In this document: positions 22,527-30,458 of the stretch, piece by piece
Layout: each line of letters begins with the position of its first letter
Numbering within the stretch: position 1 is the first letter of the stretch
Assembly: GCF_015751045.1 (NCBI RefSeq)
Contig: NZ_BNJW01000022.1
Coordinates: 1 to 47,056, forward strand
Origin: Enterococcus lactis
GTDB lineage: Bacteria > Bacillota > Bacilli > Lactobacillales > Enterococcaceae
Length of the DNA stretch: 47,056 nt
Direction: 5' to 3'
The notes under the pieces: generated by a model
The model's input: only the letters and a program-made list of their open reading frames with translations
Told to the model about the DNA's origin: nothing
Database searches by the model: none
Position numbers and translations under genes: made by a program

Positions 22527-24683
22527 CTATTTCTTTAAAGGCAGATCAAGCCAGAATGATTTGTCTAAACTTAACAAAGTTAGTACAGGAACAGTTGCAG
22601 CTTTAACTGTACGAGTAGTTGTTTCTGGTATCTGTCTTGCCGTGAACGTGTTCCACAAATCCCAGATTGAAGCGACACGGAAGATGGAAGAAGCATTGTT
22701 GACGCGTTTTATCGTTGAAAATTCTAATCCTGTGATTGGCACGCCATCTGTTGTCCATTTGATTGGCACATCGAATCGCTTAGACATATGGAGAATTTCA
22801 GTATTTGCTTCTTCAGTTGTTGTTGCTTCTTTTTTCGGTTCATCATATTTTGTCAGGTCGTACGCTTCGATGATCGCGTTCAATTTTTGTGAATATTGGC
22901 GATCTGTAGCATAACGTCCTTCCAAATATTTGGTTGCTTCTTTGTAGTCTTTTGTTTCTGACTTCCAAGTTGGTTTGTAGAAGTCAGGATTGCCAGTCAG
23001 TCCATTTTTGATCAAGTCGGCATAGTCTTCCAAACTTTCCTTGTAAGAAGGATACTTACGGAATTGGGCGCGGATTTGGTAGCTTTGTCCCGAACTATCT
23101 TGTTCAAGTGTATTGAAGGTCACGCTGCTTTCTTTATACGATCCTTTGATACCAAAAAGGTTATGATTTGGCTCGCTTGATAATAAGCTGTTTCCAGATC
23201 CACTTTCAAGGATAGCTTGAGCCATCATGACTGATGCGTAGATTCCTTCTTTTTGGCCGATTTCCTGTGCATCATCTGCAATCTTTTTCAGGAACTGATC
23301 AGTTGTTTGGTTTTGACTGAAATGGAACGAGCCATCTAATCCATCTAAAATAGATGAGCCGCCTGTCAGCGAACCTGAAGCAGCAGGTAAACCTGCTAAG
23401 TTTACTCGGACAGCAAAATCAGGCGTGAAATCTGAAATAGAAGTTACTCGAACTTTATCTCCTGGTTGGGGCGCATGGATAAATTGTCCGTTCCCAATAT
23501 AGATACCTACATGGTGAGTAACACCGGAAGAAGGTCCCCAGAAGACGAGATCGCCAGGTTGGGCCTGACTTACTGGAATCTGCGTACCTGCATATTGCTG
23601 TTCGCCTGTCCAGCCACCGATATAATGACCGGTTGCTTTCATATATACGTAATAAGTCAAACCAGAACAGTCAAAAGTATTTGGACCTTTTGCTCCCCAT
23701 ACGTATGGTTTTCCAAGATGCTTGAATGCTTCTCGAACGATTGCTTGTTGGACATTTGTTTCATTTGTAGGCAATACAGCATCAATTGGTGATTTTACAA
23801 CAAAATCAGAAGAAGCAGAAGATGGATTCTCTATACCGCTTTGATTTGCTGTATTTGGACGAGACGAAGCATTGTTCGTTCCGCCATTCGATGAACCATT
23901 GTTTGGATGATTTGGTTCTCTCTGAGTATTTCCATTGTTATTCGATCCAGATGGGTTTGTTTGATTCGAAGAATTCCCGCTGTTCGAATTATTGTTATTA
24001 TTATTTGAATTATTTGAACCATTATTATTGTTGCTATTGTTGCTATTGTTGTTATTACCCTCATCTGGTTTATTTGGCGTTTCCGGATCTGGTGTACTAG
24101 GGACTTCTTCACTAGGATCAGTTGGTTCCTCTGTTGAAGTATCCGGTACAGGTTCAAATTCTGCAGTAATAGATAAATTGTTCGTACCTACTGTAAAAGT
24201 CTTTGCCTCATAGTTCACTTCTTTAGCACCATTCACAGCGACGGAAGCAATTTGTTCACCTTCAGCTGGCGTAATAGTGTAAGTCACCTTTGTTCCTGCT
24301 GATAAACCTTCTACCGTTCCGCTTTCTGTGATATTCAAAGGTTGCTGTTCAGCGGTATCCTCTGACGAAGCAGTTAGTTGGATCTTCCCTATCAAAGAAG
24401 GAGCAATCGTAAGGTTATATGTCTCGGCTGGTTTTTCATTTTCTGATGGATCAGCCGGATCAGTTGGTTCGGACGATTCTGTTGATGAGTCAGTTGTTCC
24501 GGTTGTGCCTTCTGTAGAAGAATCCGTAGTTTCGCTAGTAGATGAGCTGGAAGTAGACGTACCTGTTGAGACTGTTTGATCGGTTGTTTGATTATCTACA
24601 GCAAATACGGCATTAGTCGACAAAACAGTAGGAGCAATCAGCCAAGTAGCAGCTAGCAAACGCATCGTTTTTTTGTTTTTCAT
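22527..24683 (-). CDS. Secreted peptidoglycan hydrolase with NlpC/P60 and glucosaminidase domains
   Basis: 718 residues. Signal peptide about 1-28 (TNAVFA then VDN). Ser/Thr-rich region 35-80, a small beta domain 86-180 (bacterial-repeat type), and an Asn/Ser-rich linker 205-295. NlpC/P60 endopeptidase spans about 312-430 with Cys339 (FDCSG), His391 (HHVGIYIG) and His403 (FIHAP). A GH73-type N-acetylglucosaminidase follows at about 462-612 (MMAQAILESGSG with Glu493, NHNLFGIKG, YATDRQYSQKL). The last 100 residues match nothing I know. No LPXTG, LysM or SH3 wall anchor is seen. It would cut both the stem peptide and the glycan strand, suiting daughter-cell separation or wall turnover. Confidence 0.88.
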   Translation of the reverse strand: MKNKKTMRLLAATWLIAPTVLSTNAVFAVDNQTTDQTVSTGTSTSSSSTSETTDSSTEGTTGTTDSSTESSEPTDPADPSENEKPAETYNLTIAPSLIGKIQLTASSEDTAEQQPLNITESGTVEGLSAGTKVTYTITPAEGEQIASVAVNGAKEVNYEAKTFTVGTNNLSITAEFEPVPDTSTEEPTDPSEEVPSTPDPETPNKPDEGNNNNSNNSNNNNGSNNSNNNNNNSNSGNSSNQTNPSGSNNNGNTQREPNHPNNGSSNGGTNNASSRPNTANQSGIENPSSASSDFVVKSPIDAVLPTNETNVQQAIVREAFKHLGKPYVWGAKGPNTFDCSGLTYYVYMKATGHYIGGWTGEQQYAGTQIPVSQAQPGDLVFWGPSSGVTHHVGIYIGNGQFIHAPQPGDKVRVTSISDFTPDFAVRVNLAGLPAASGSLTGGSSILDGLDGSFHFSQNQTTDQFLKKIADDAQEIGQKEGIYASVMMAQAILESGSGNSLLSSEPNHNLFGIKGSYKESSVTFNTLEQDSSGQSYQIRAQFRKYPSYKESLEDYADLIKNGLTGNPDFYKPTWKSETKDYKEATKYLEGRYATDRQYSQKLNAIIEAYDLTKYDEPKKEATTTEEANTEILHMSKRFDVPIKWTTDGVPITGLEFSTIKRVNNASSIFRVASIWDLWNTFTARQIPETTTRTVKAATVPVLTLLSLDKSFWLDLPLKK
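23935..24070 (-). repeat. Low-complexity AAT/AAC repeat coding an Asn/Ser linker
   Basis: A run of Asn, Ser and Gly codons in the wall hydrolase (residues about 205-250) made of near-identical trinucleotides. Such tracts can change length by slippage. Reading frames on the other strand here are artefacts. Confidence 0.8.
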
Positions 24684-24820
24684 AATAAACTAGTCCTTTT
24701 CCTTTCATTGATTTTCTGTTTTATTCAGCATTCATAAGTTATTCGATTGAACAGATAATCGTGTCGAAAAGCTTTTTCTTTCCATGAATCTGCTTGTGTA
24801 TTCTAAATAAAACAAGTTGT

Positions 24821-24847
24821 AAAAAAGCAACGAGCAGTCATTCGTTG
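24821..24847 (-). terminator. Attenuator-like hairpin in the wall hydrolase leader
   Basis: On the minus strand CAACGA and TCGTTG pair around an 8-base loop and are followed by C then T6. It sits about 140 bases before the start codon and downstream of the promoter, inside the leader. The short stem makes it uncertain. Confidence 0.4.
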
Positions 24848-24929
24848 TGGTTTGATGTTCATTTTATTGCATAAACCATCTTTGTTTGGGGATAAACAAG
24901 TGGGGATAAAAATGGTCATGCATATGTAA

Positions 24930-24958
24930 ATTATACCAAAGATTGGAGAGCATCACAA
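24930..24958 (-). promoter_or_regulatory. Promoter of the wall hydrolase gene
   Basis: On the minus strand TTGTGA (24958-24953), 17 bases, TATAAT (24935-24930). Start of transcription near 24923 gives a leader of about 240 bases before ATG 24683. I see no WalR box pair (TGTWAH-N5-TGTWAH) near it. Confidence 0.7.
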
Positions 24959-24989
24959 AAAATTTATAAAAATAACGATCCTAAAAAAG

Positions 24990-25036
24990 AAAAAAACTGA
25001 AATATGTGATAAGCATCTCATACTTCAGCCTTTTTT
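24990..25036 (-). terminator. Terminator of the ribose operon
   Basis: CTGAA-TATG-GAT and ATC-CATA-TTCAG pair with two mismatches around AAGC, with A/T tracts on both sides. It lies just after the EIIBC stop at 25043. Confidence 0.8.
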
Positions 25037-25042
25037 CGTTCA

Positions 25043-26416
25043 TTATTCGTAAGACATTAGGTCTTCATCAAACCCGCTAACAAGGGTGGTGATCATTGCT
25101 ACGACTAGACTAACAGCCAATCCTGCTAAGTACCAGAAAAAAGTACCGGAAATAAAGGCTGGCAATGTGGTCAGACTACCAAATACAAAAGCGATCGCTT
25201 TCACTTGAGCAAATCCCATGACAGCTCCACCAGCAGCTGCACCGATGCAAGCAGCAACAAATGGTTTTTTCAATGGAATCGCGATTCCGTAAACAGTAGG
25301 CTCGGTCACTCCCGCAAGTAAAATCGAAGCGAAAGCAGAACCAGAAATCGAACGTGTTTTTGAACGTTTACTTCGGAGGAATACCCCTAAAGCTGCACCA
25401 GCCATTCCAAAATTAGCTGCTCCTGTCAACGGAACGATACGGTCGAACCCATAAGCTGAGATATTGCTGATCATGACAGGATTTACAGCCCATTGGATAC
25501 CAAATATCACCAAAATGTTCCAGCCTCCAGCGATGATTGCTCCACTGATCGGTCCGTTAATATCCATCATCCAAGTAATTGCTGCAGCTAAACCTTCACC
25601 AAGATAAACACCGGCAGGTCCGAAGACCATTAATGTCAAAGGAACCGTGATGACTAATGAAAGTAAAGGTACAAATACTAATTGCATGTTTTCACGAATA
25701 TATTTTTTAAGGAATCTTTCGACAAAAGAATAAAAGAAAATACCTAAAATCGCCGGCATGACAGTAGACGTGTACTGCATCAGCACTACAGGAATCCCCA
25801 GAAAATCAGTAGCTGCTTTACCACTATCTGAAAGTAAAGAGGTCAAATTTGGCTCAATCAGCGCTGCAGCAATGACAGCCGCGATATATCCATTCACTTT
25901 AAACGTTTTGGCGGCAGAAAAAGCGAGAAAGATTGGCAGAAAATAAAAGACAGCATTCGACGCAGCAGACAAAATATGATAAGTCCCGCTCGTTTCACTA
26001 AGCCAGCCAATCGTAGTCGCTAAAACAACCAGACCTTTTAATATACCAGAACCGGCAAATAGGGGAATGATTGGCGTAAAGATTTCCGATATCAAACCAA
26101 ATAGTTTTTCGATCGGATTTAGCTTTTCTTTCGGAGCTGTATGATCAATTTGACGTGTCAATTCCTTATAAGCAGGAGCCAATCCCTGATCCATAATTAC
26201 TTCTGCATATCTATCGAGTAAAATGAAATATTTGATGGAAGGGATTTGCTGCTTTAATTTTTCTACATTTGCTGCTGGCTGTTTTTGTAATTTGATACGA
26301 AGCCGAGTCGCACATGGGAGGACAGAATCAATATTGTCTTTTCCCCCTAACTGATCAATCAGCAGATGAATCTGTTCGGACAGTACCATCTGTTCAGGAT
26401 TCATTGTCGTTTCCAT
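25043..26416 (-). CDS. PTS EIIBC permease of the ribose operon
   Basis: 457 residues. EIIB domain about 12-90 of the glucose/sucrose superfamily with the phosphorylated Cys35 in PCATRLRIKL; EIIC domain about 105-450 with some ten helices and GGWNILVIFGIQWAVNPV. No EIIA domain is fused, so it must borrow a cytoplasmic EIIA. Its ATG shares one base with the rbsD stop (TAATG), which shows tight coupling. Place in an operon with rbsD and rbsK points to ribose or a related sugar, but a PTS would deliver the sugar already phosphorylated, at odds with the kinase next to it. Confidence 0.88.
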   Translation of the reverse strand: METTMNPEQMVLSEQIHLLIDQLGGKDNIDSVLPCATRLRIKLQKQPAANVEKLKQQIPSIKYFILLDRYAEVIMDQGLAPAYKELTRQIDHTAPKEKLNPIEKLFGLISEIFTPIIPLFAGSGILKGLVVLATTIGWLSETSGTYHILSAASNAVFYFLPIFLAFSAAKTFKVNGYIAAVIAAALIEPNLTSLLSDSGKAATDFLGIPVVLMQYTSTVMPAILGIFFYSFVERFLKKYIRENMQLVFVPLLSLVITVPLTLMVFGPAGVYLGEGLAAAITWMMDINGPISGAIIAGGWNILVIFGIQWAVNPVMISNISAYGFDRIVPLTGAANFGMAGAALGVFLRSKRSKTRSISGSAFASILLAGVTEPTVYGIAIPLKKPFVAACIGAAAGGAVMGFAQVKAIAFVFGSLTTLPAFISGTFFWYLAGLAVSLVVAMITTLVSGFDEDLMSYE

Positions 26417-26811
26417 TAGAAGACCACTCCACTCACTAAGATAATATTGGCATAAGGTGTCATCTCGCCTGTACGAATAAATGCATGGCAGTTATTCAAA
26501 TCTTTTTTCATTTCTTCATGTGGGATAAAGCTAATCGGTGTATCTGGTAACAGTAATTTGATTTTTTCCAATATTTCCGGATTCATTGTCTTTATTTCTT
26601 CCGCCAATTCAATGGATTGTACTTCAAGTTCTTCTAAAACGTTTTCTAAAACAGATAAAAAACTTGGAAGTCCGTTTGAAACAGCTAAATCTATTTTTTC
26701 AGTACCAAAGGGAACAGGCATGCCTGCGTCCCCGATACTTAATTTGTCAAAGTGTCCCATTTGTGCGATTACTCGCGAAATATCTGAATTGATGACTTTT
26801 CCTTTTTTCAT
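26416..26811 (-). CDS. rbsD: D-ribose pyranase
   Basis: 131 residues, normal family length. Converts beta-pyranose to furanose forms of ribose so that ribokinase can use it. Signature segments: [24 protein letters not shown] at the N terminus (catalytic His in GHFD) and the C-terminal [14 protein letters not shown]. Lies 21 bases after rbsK and overlaps the PTS gene by one base. Confidence 0.93.
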   Translation of the reverse strand: MKKGKVINSDISRVIAQMGHFDKLSIGDAGMPVPFGTEKIDLAVSNGLPSFLSVLENVLEELEVQSIELAEEIKTMNPEILEKIKLLLPDTPISFIPHEEMKKDLNNCHAFIRTGEMTPYANIILVSGVVF

Positions 26812-26832
26812 GTTTGTTTCTTCCTCTCGTTG

Positions 26833-27756
26833 TTAATTTATGACTGCTGATTGTTCTAAAGCTTCACGGTAAGGGATAGAAGGTTGCGCACCATAAGACT
26901 GTACGGCAATAGAAGAGGCTAGATTTCCATAAAGGATCGCTTCTTTCAAGTTACCAAGGTCTGGCTGAAGTGTGCTGCTCAATGCCCCAATAAATGTATC
27001 ACCTGCGGCTGTCGTATCGACAGCATCTACTTTAAAAGCAGGGACGATACCGTGTTCTTTTTCTGTGTGGTAGAAAGCACCGGCACTGCCCAATGTAATG
27101 ATTACTGTTCCAATGCCTAATTCATGCATTTTTTCAGCTGCTGCGACCAAACTGTCATGGTCTGTAACTCTGATTCCTGTAATAATTTCTGTTTCTGTCT
27201 CATTTGGTATAATGATATCTGTCTTTTCGAGTAGTTCAGTAGGAATGGTTTCTCTAGCTGGTGCAGGATTCAGGATCGTTGTTTTTCCTGCGTCTTTTGC
27301 AATAGAAAAAGCTAGGATCGTCGCATCTAAACTACTTTCGAATTGAGCAATAATAAAGTCACTGTTTGTAATCAATTCTTTGTTCTTTCGAACTTCTTGT
27401 TCATGGAAAGCATTATTTGCGCCTGCATGAATCAAGATACTGTTTTCTCCTGCGGCATCCACCATAATCATTGCTTGTCCGGTTGCGGCGCCCTCAATTT
27501 CAGCAATTCCAGATGTATCGATGTTTTCTTTCGTCAGTAGATCCAACAATTGCTGTCCTTCACTGTCAGTTCCAACACCTCCAATAAAAGATGTTCGTGC
27601 GCCTGAACGTTTGGCTGCCACTGCTTGGTTGGCGCCTTTGCCTCCGCCAGCGTGAAAAATCTCATGTGCATGCATCGTTTCTCCTGGTTTTGGCATTTTG
27701 GTTAAACGAAGGGTAGTGTCCATATTAATACTTCCAATTACTGTAACCGTGTTCAT
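26833..27756 (-). CDS. rbsK: Ribokinase
   Basis: 307 residues from ATG 27756, eight bases after GGAGG. PfkB-family kinase that turns ribose plus ATP into ribose 5-phosphate. GSINMDTTLR at the start, GGKGANQAVAAKRSG sugar-binding motif, and DTTAAGDTFIGAL with the catalytic Asp. First gene of the rbsKD-PTS unit, downstream of two LacI-type operators. Confidence 0.95.
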   Translation of the reverse strand: MNTVTVIGSINMDTTLRLTKMPKPGETMHAHEIFHAGGGKGANQAVAAKRSGARTSFIGGVGTDSEGQQLLDLLTKENIDTSGIAEIEGAATGQAMIMVDAAGENSILIHAGANNAFHEQEVRKNKELITNSDFIIAQFESSLDATILAFSIAKDAGKTTILNPAPARETIPTELLEKTDIIIPNETETEIITGIRVTDHDSLVAAAEKMHELGIGTVIITLGSAGAFYHTEKEHGIVPAFKVDAVDTTAAGDTFIGALSSTLQPDLGNLKEAILYGNLASSIAVQSYGAQPSIPYREALEQSAVIN

Positions 27757-27808
27757 TTCACAAACCTCCAACTATCTCATTTATTTTGATGGGAAGAATT
27801 ATTTTTTT

Positions 27809-27831
27809 AAAACGTTTTAGTAAAACGTTTT
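27809..27831. promoter_or_regulatory. Paired LacI-family operators before rbsK
   Basis: Two copies of the palindrome AAAACGTTTT at 27809-27818 and 27822-27831, 13 bases apart centre to centre, about 55-75 bases before the rbsK start. They overlap a possible -35 (TTTACT) and -10 (TAATTC) with 17 bases between on the minus strand. RbsR is the obvious ligand; CcpA could also bind such a sequence. Confidence 0.8.
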
Positions 27832-27865
27832 AATAGTTCGATAAAAATATAGCACACCTTGAAAG

Positions 27866-28879
27866 CTATTTCAAGGGTGCAGTCGAAAATCTTTTTTCTA
27901 GTCGTACAGGTAGCCGTTTTTCTTCCCACTCTTTTTCTGGGAATTGGATTCGATCTAACAATAATTGGGCAGATGTTTGCCCCAATTCGAAGATTGGTTG
28001 TGCGATTGTCGTCAGTTTTGGCTTGATATATTCGCACATATCTATATTATCATAGCCAATAATGCTATAGTCTTCTGGGATGCTTTTTCCAGCTTCCTCT
28101 AATCCGCGATATAATCCAAAAGCTAATTCATCATTTAAAGCAAACACACCAGTTGCAGCAGAATCAAGAAGTTTGGCTGTGATTTGGTAGCCGCCTTGTT
28201 TTGAGAACTGTGTAGGCAAGAGGATCAGTCGGTCATGAGGGATTTGGTAAACATCAAGAGCAGATTTAAACCCATCAATCCGAGCGTGGACATTTTCTGG
28301 CAGATTTTCAGGATAGACAAGGGCGATCGTTTGATGTCCTAGACTAAGTAGGTGCATACCTGCCAGATAACCACCGCGAAAATCGTCTGTTCGTACGGCA
28401 TCACTAAATCCTTCAGATTTTTTTTGATCCAAAACAATGAAGGGCCGGCCTTGTTTTTTCAAATTTTCGTTGATTGCATTCGTAGAGACAGCAGAAGTCG
28501 CAATAATGAATCCATCCACACCTCGACGTGTGAGCTCGGCTAGGTACTCGATTTCTTTTTGATGATCAGAATCAGCATTACATAATATCGTGACGAAGTT
28601 CTGATTGTACAAGATATCTTCAATTCCTCGCATCAATGTACTGAAGAATGGATTCGTGATATCAGGAACGAGTACGCCAATCGTTTTCGTTTCCTTGGTA
28701 ATCATTTGTCTAGCAAAATAATCAGGTTGATAGCCTAATTCTTCTTTAGCAGCTAAAACTTTCTGAACGGTTTTCGGACTGAATTTCTCCGTATTTCCAT
28801 TTAATATCAAGGAGACAGTTGTGATTGAAACACCGGAAAGTTTAGCGACTTCTTTGATTGTGATCTTTTTTTTCACCAT
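27866..28879 (-). CDS. rbsR: LacI-family ribose operon repressor
   Basis: 337 residues from ATG 28879, seven bases after AGGAG (an ATG two codons upstream is too near that site). HTH ITIKEVAKLSGVSITTVSLILNG followed by the hinge and a periplasmic-binding-like ribose domain (IGVLVPDITNPFFSTLMRGIE, then SIIGYDNIDMCEY). The operators before rbsK and the operon context make RbsR the best name; ribose as ligand is inferred. Confidence 0.9.
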   Translation of the reverse strand: MVKKKITIKEVAKLSGVSITTVSLILNGNTEKFSPKTVQKVLAAKEELGYQPDYFARQMITKETKTIGVLVPDITNPFFSTLMRGIEDILYNQNFVTILCNADSDHQKEIEYLAELTRRGVDGFIIATSAVSTNAINENLKKQGRPFIVLDQKKSEGFSDAVRTDDFRGGYLAGMHLLSLGHQTIALVYPENLPENVHARIDGFKSALDVYQIPHDRLILLPTQFSKQGGYQITAKLLDSAATGVFALNDELAFGLYRGLEEAGKSIPEDYSIIGYDNIDMCEYIKPKLTTIAQPIFELGQTSAQLLLDRIQFPEKEWEEKRLPVRLEKRFSTAPLK

Positions 28880-28960
28880 GTTCATACTCCTATCTAAATC
28901 CTGTGGTTATTTTCCCATGAAATCAAAAAGAAGTAAATGAAAATCACATACGCTAGTACC

Positions 28961-29563
28961 CTATTTGCTTTGTTGGATCGCTTCGATTATTTGTTTCGTT
29001 GAACGTACTCGTGCAGTTTTCGGAAATATCTTTTTTATGAACAATTGATGCGATTCTTTGTCGCGATCACTACAAGCATCTTCAGCAAGCACGACATGGT
29101 ACCCGTGTTGAAAGGCATCTAATGCAGTAGCATATACACCGTTTGTTGTCGCTACACCGCTTAAAATGATGGTTTCGATTCCACGACGGCGAAGTTGAAG
29201 ATCAAGAGAAGTACCAAAAAAAGCACTTGGATTGTATTTTGTGATAGTCAACATATTGTCTGTATCTTTCAAAGAATCCTTCAAAAGTAAATCAGTGAAT
29301 TCTGGAGGTACAGAAGCAGCAGTCATTCCACCCATATCAGTTTGTTGACTCAAATAAGGGAAAGTGGAGATGTCTACATTCACTAAAACTTTCAAGGCAG
29401 CGGTACGTTTCAATGTTTTTGCTAACGAATCATTGTTTGTCAGAATAGATGCTGCAGTGTGTGGAGAGAGTGTACCGTTATTTACGATCCCTTTTTGCAT
29501 ATCGATCGCGACAAAAGCAGTTTTTGATAAATCAAAAATCATATTTTTCTTTAAATCATTCAT
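28961..29563 (-). CDS. Isochorismatase-fold hydrolase without the catalytic cysteine
   Basis: 200 residues from ATG 29563 (AAGGAAC upstream). Cysteine-hydrolase/isochorismatase fold: AFVAIDMQKGIVNNG with Asp21, and the late SGVATTNGVYATALDAFQHGY. In nicotinamidase-like members the last motif has a Cys (GVATNYCVEATA); here the aligned residue is Gly, as in true isochorismatases (AHIGCL). It is therefore probably an isochorismatase-type or other non-thiol hydrolase; no siderophore or menaquinone genes are near. Monocistronic; diverges from an ABC gene. Confidence 0.82.
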   Translation of the reverse strand: MNDLKKNMIFDLSKTAFVAIDMQKGIVNNGTLSPHTAASILTNNDSLAKTLKRTAALKVLVNVDISTFPYLSQQTDMGGMTAASVPPEFTDLLLKDSLKDTDNMLTITKYNPSAFFGTSLDLQLRRRGIETIILSGVATTNGVYATALDAFQHGYHVVLAEDACSDRDKESHQLFIKKIFPKTARVRSTKQIIEAIQQSK

Positions 29564-29747
29564 GATGTTCCTTCTTTCAAATAACAATGTTTTTTATGTA
29601 AGTAAATCATAAATCGTTTATTTGTCAACTAAATAAAGAATTCCTTTCTTTAGTCTAGAGAAATTCAATGGTAAAATGAATAAGTGTGAGAAAACGCATT
29701 CGATGCATAGATATAGCGAGAAATATCGTGAAAATGGAGGAATCAGA

Positions 29748-30449
29748 GTGAAGTATGTCGAAGTAAAAAATGAATACAAACGATACAAGATGGGAGAAAC
29801 GACCATTACAGCAAATGACGATATTTCTTTTTCAATTGAAAAAGGCGAATTAGTGATTATACTTGGCCCTAGTGGAGCGGGAAAGTCAACGATTCTTAAT
29901 ATTTTAGGTGGGATGGACACACCTGATGAAGGGCAGATCATTATTGATAACACAGATATTGCACAATTTTCAGACAAGCAGCTTACTGCTTACCGACGAA
30001 CAGATGTAGGGTTCGTCTTCCAATTCTACAATCTCGTTCCTAATCTAACAGCAAAAGAAAATGTGGAATTGGCAACGGAAGTTTCCCCTGATGCGCTTGA
30101 TCCTGTCGAAGTATTGACGCAAGTGGGCCTAGCTCATCGATTGAATAACTTTCCGTCCCAATTATCAGGAGGCGAACAGCAGAGGGTTTCCATTGCTCGA
30201 GCATTAGCCAAAAACCCTAAACTGCTTTTATGTGATGAGCCGACAGGTGCACTGGATTTTGAAACAGGAAAGCAAGTATTGAAATTATTGCAAAATGCTA
30301 GCAGACAACACGGCAATACTGTTTTGATCATTACACATAATTCTGCTTTAGCGCCCATCGCTGACAGAGTTATCCACATCAATGATGCGAAAGTAAGGTC
30401 AGTTGAATTGAATGAGCATCCTTCATCCATTGATGAGATTGTATGGTAG
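29748..30449 (+). CDS. LolD/MacB-type ABC transporter ATPase
   Basis: 233 residues starting at GTG 29748, eight bases after TGGAGG; the longer frame from 29676 lacks a ribosome site. Walker A GPSGAGKST, signature LSGGEQQRVSIARAL, Walker B LLLCDEPTGALD, H-loop ITHNS. Pairs with the large FtsX-type permease 9 bases downstream. Confidence 0.9.
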   Translation: MKYVEVKNEYKRYKMGETTITANDDISFSIEKGELVIILGPSGAGKSTILNILGGMDTPDEGQIIIDNTDIAQFSDKQLTAYRRTDVGFVFQFYNLVPNLTAKENVELATEVSPDALDPVEVLTQVGLAHRLNNFPSQLSGGEQQRVSIARALAKNPKLLLCDEPTGALDFETGKQVLKLLQNASRQHGNTVLIITHNSALAPIADRVIHINDAKVRSVELNEHPSSIDEIVW

Positions 30450-30458
30450 GAGGATTTT

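Noticed and set aside
22495-22914. 139-codon plus-strand frame antisense to the wall hydrolase gene
   Set aside because: It begins in the terminator and mirrors a coding sequence with clear domains; codon pattern is a shadow.
23831-24157. Ile/Thr-rich frame within the Asn-codon tract
   Set aside because: Alternative-frame reading of AAT/AAC repeats.
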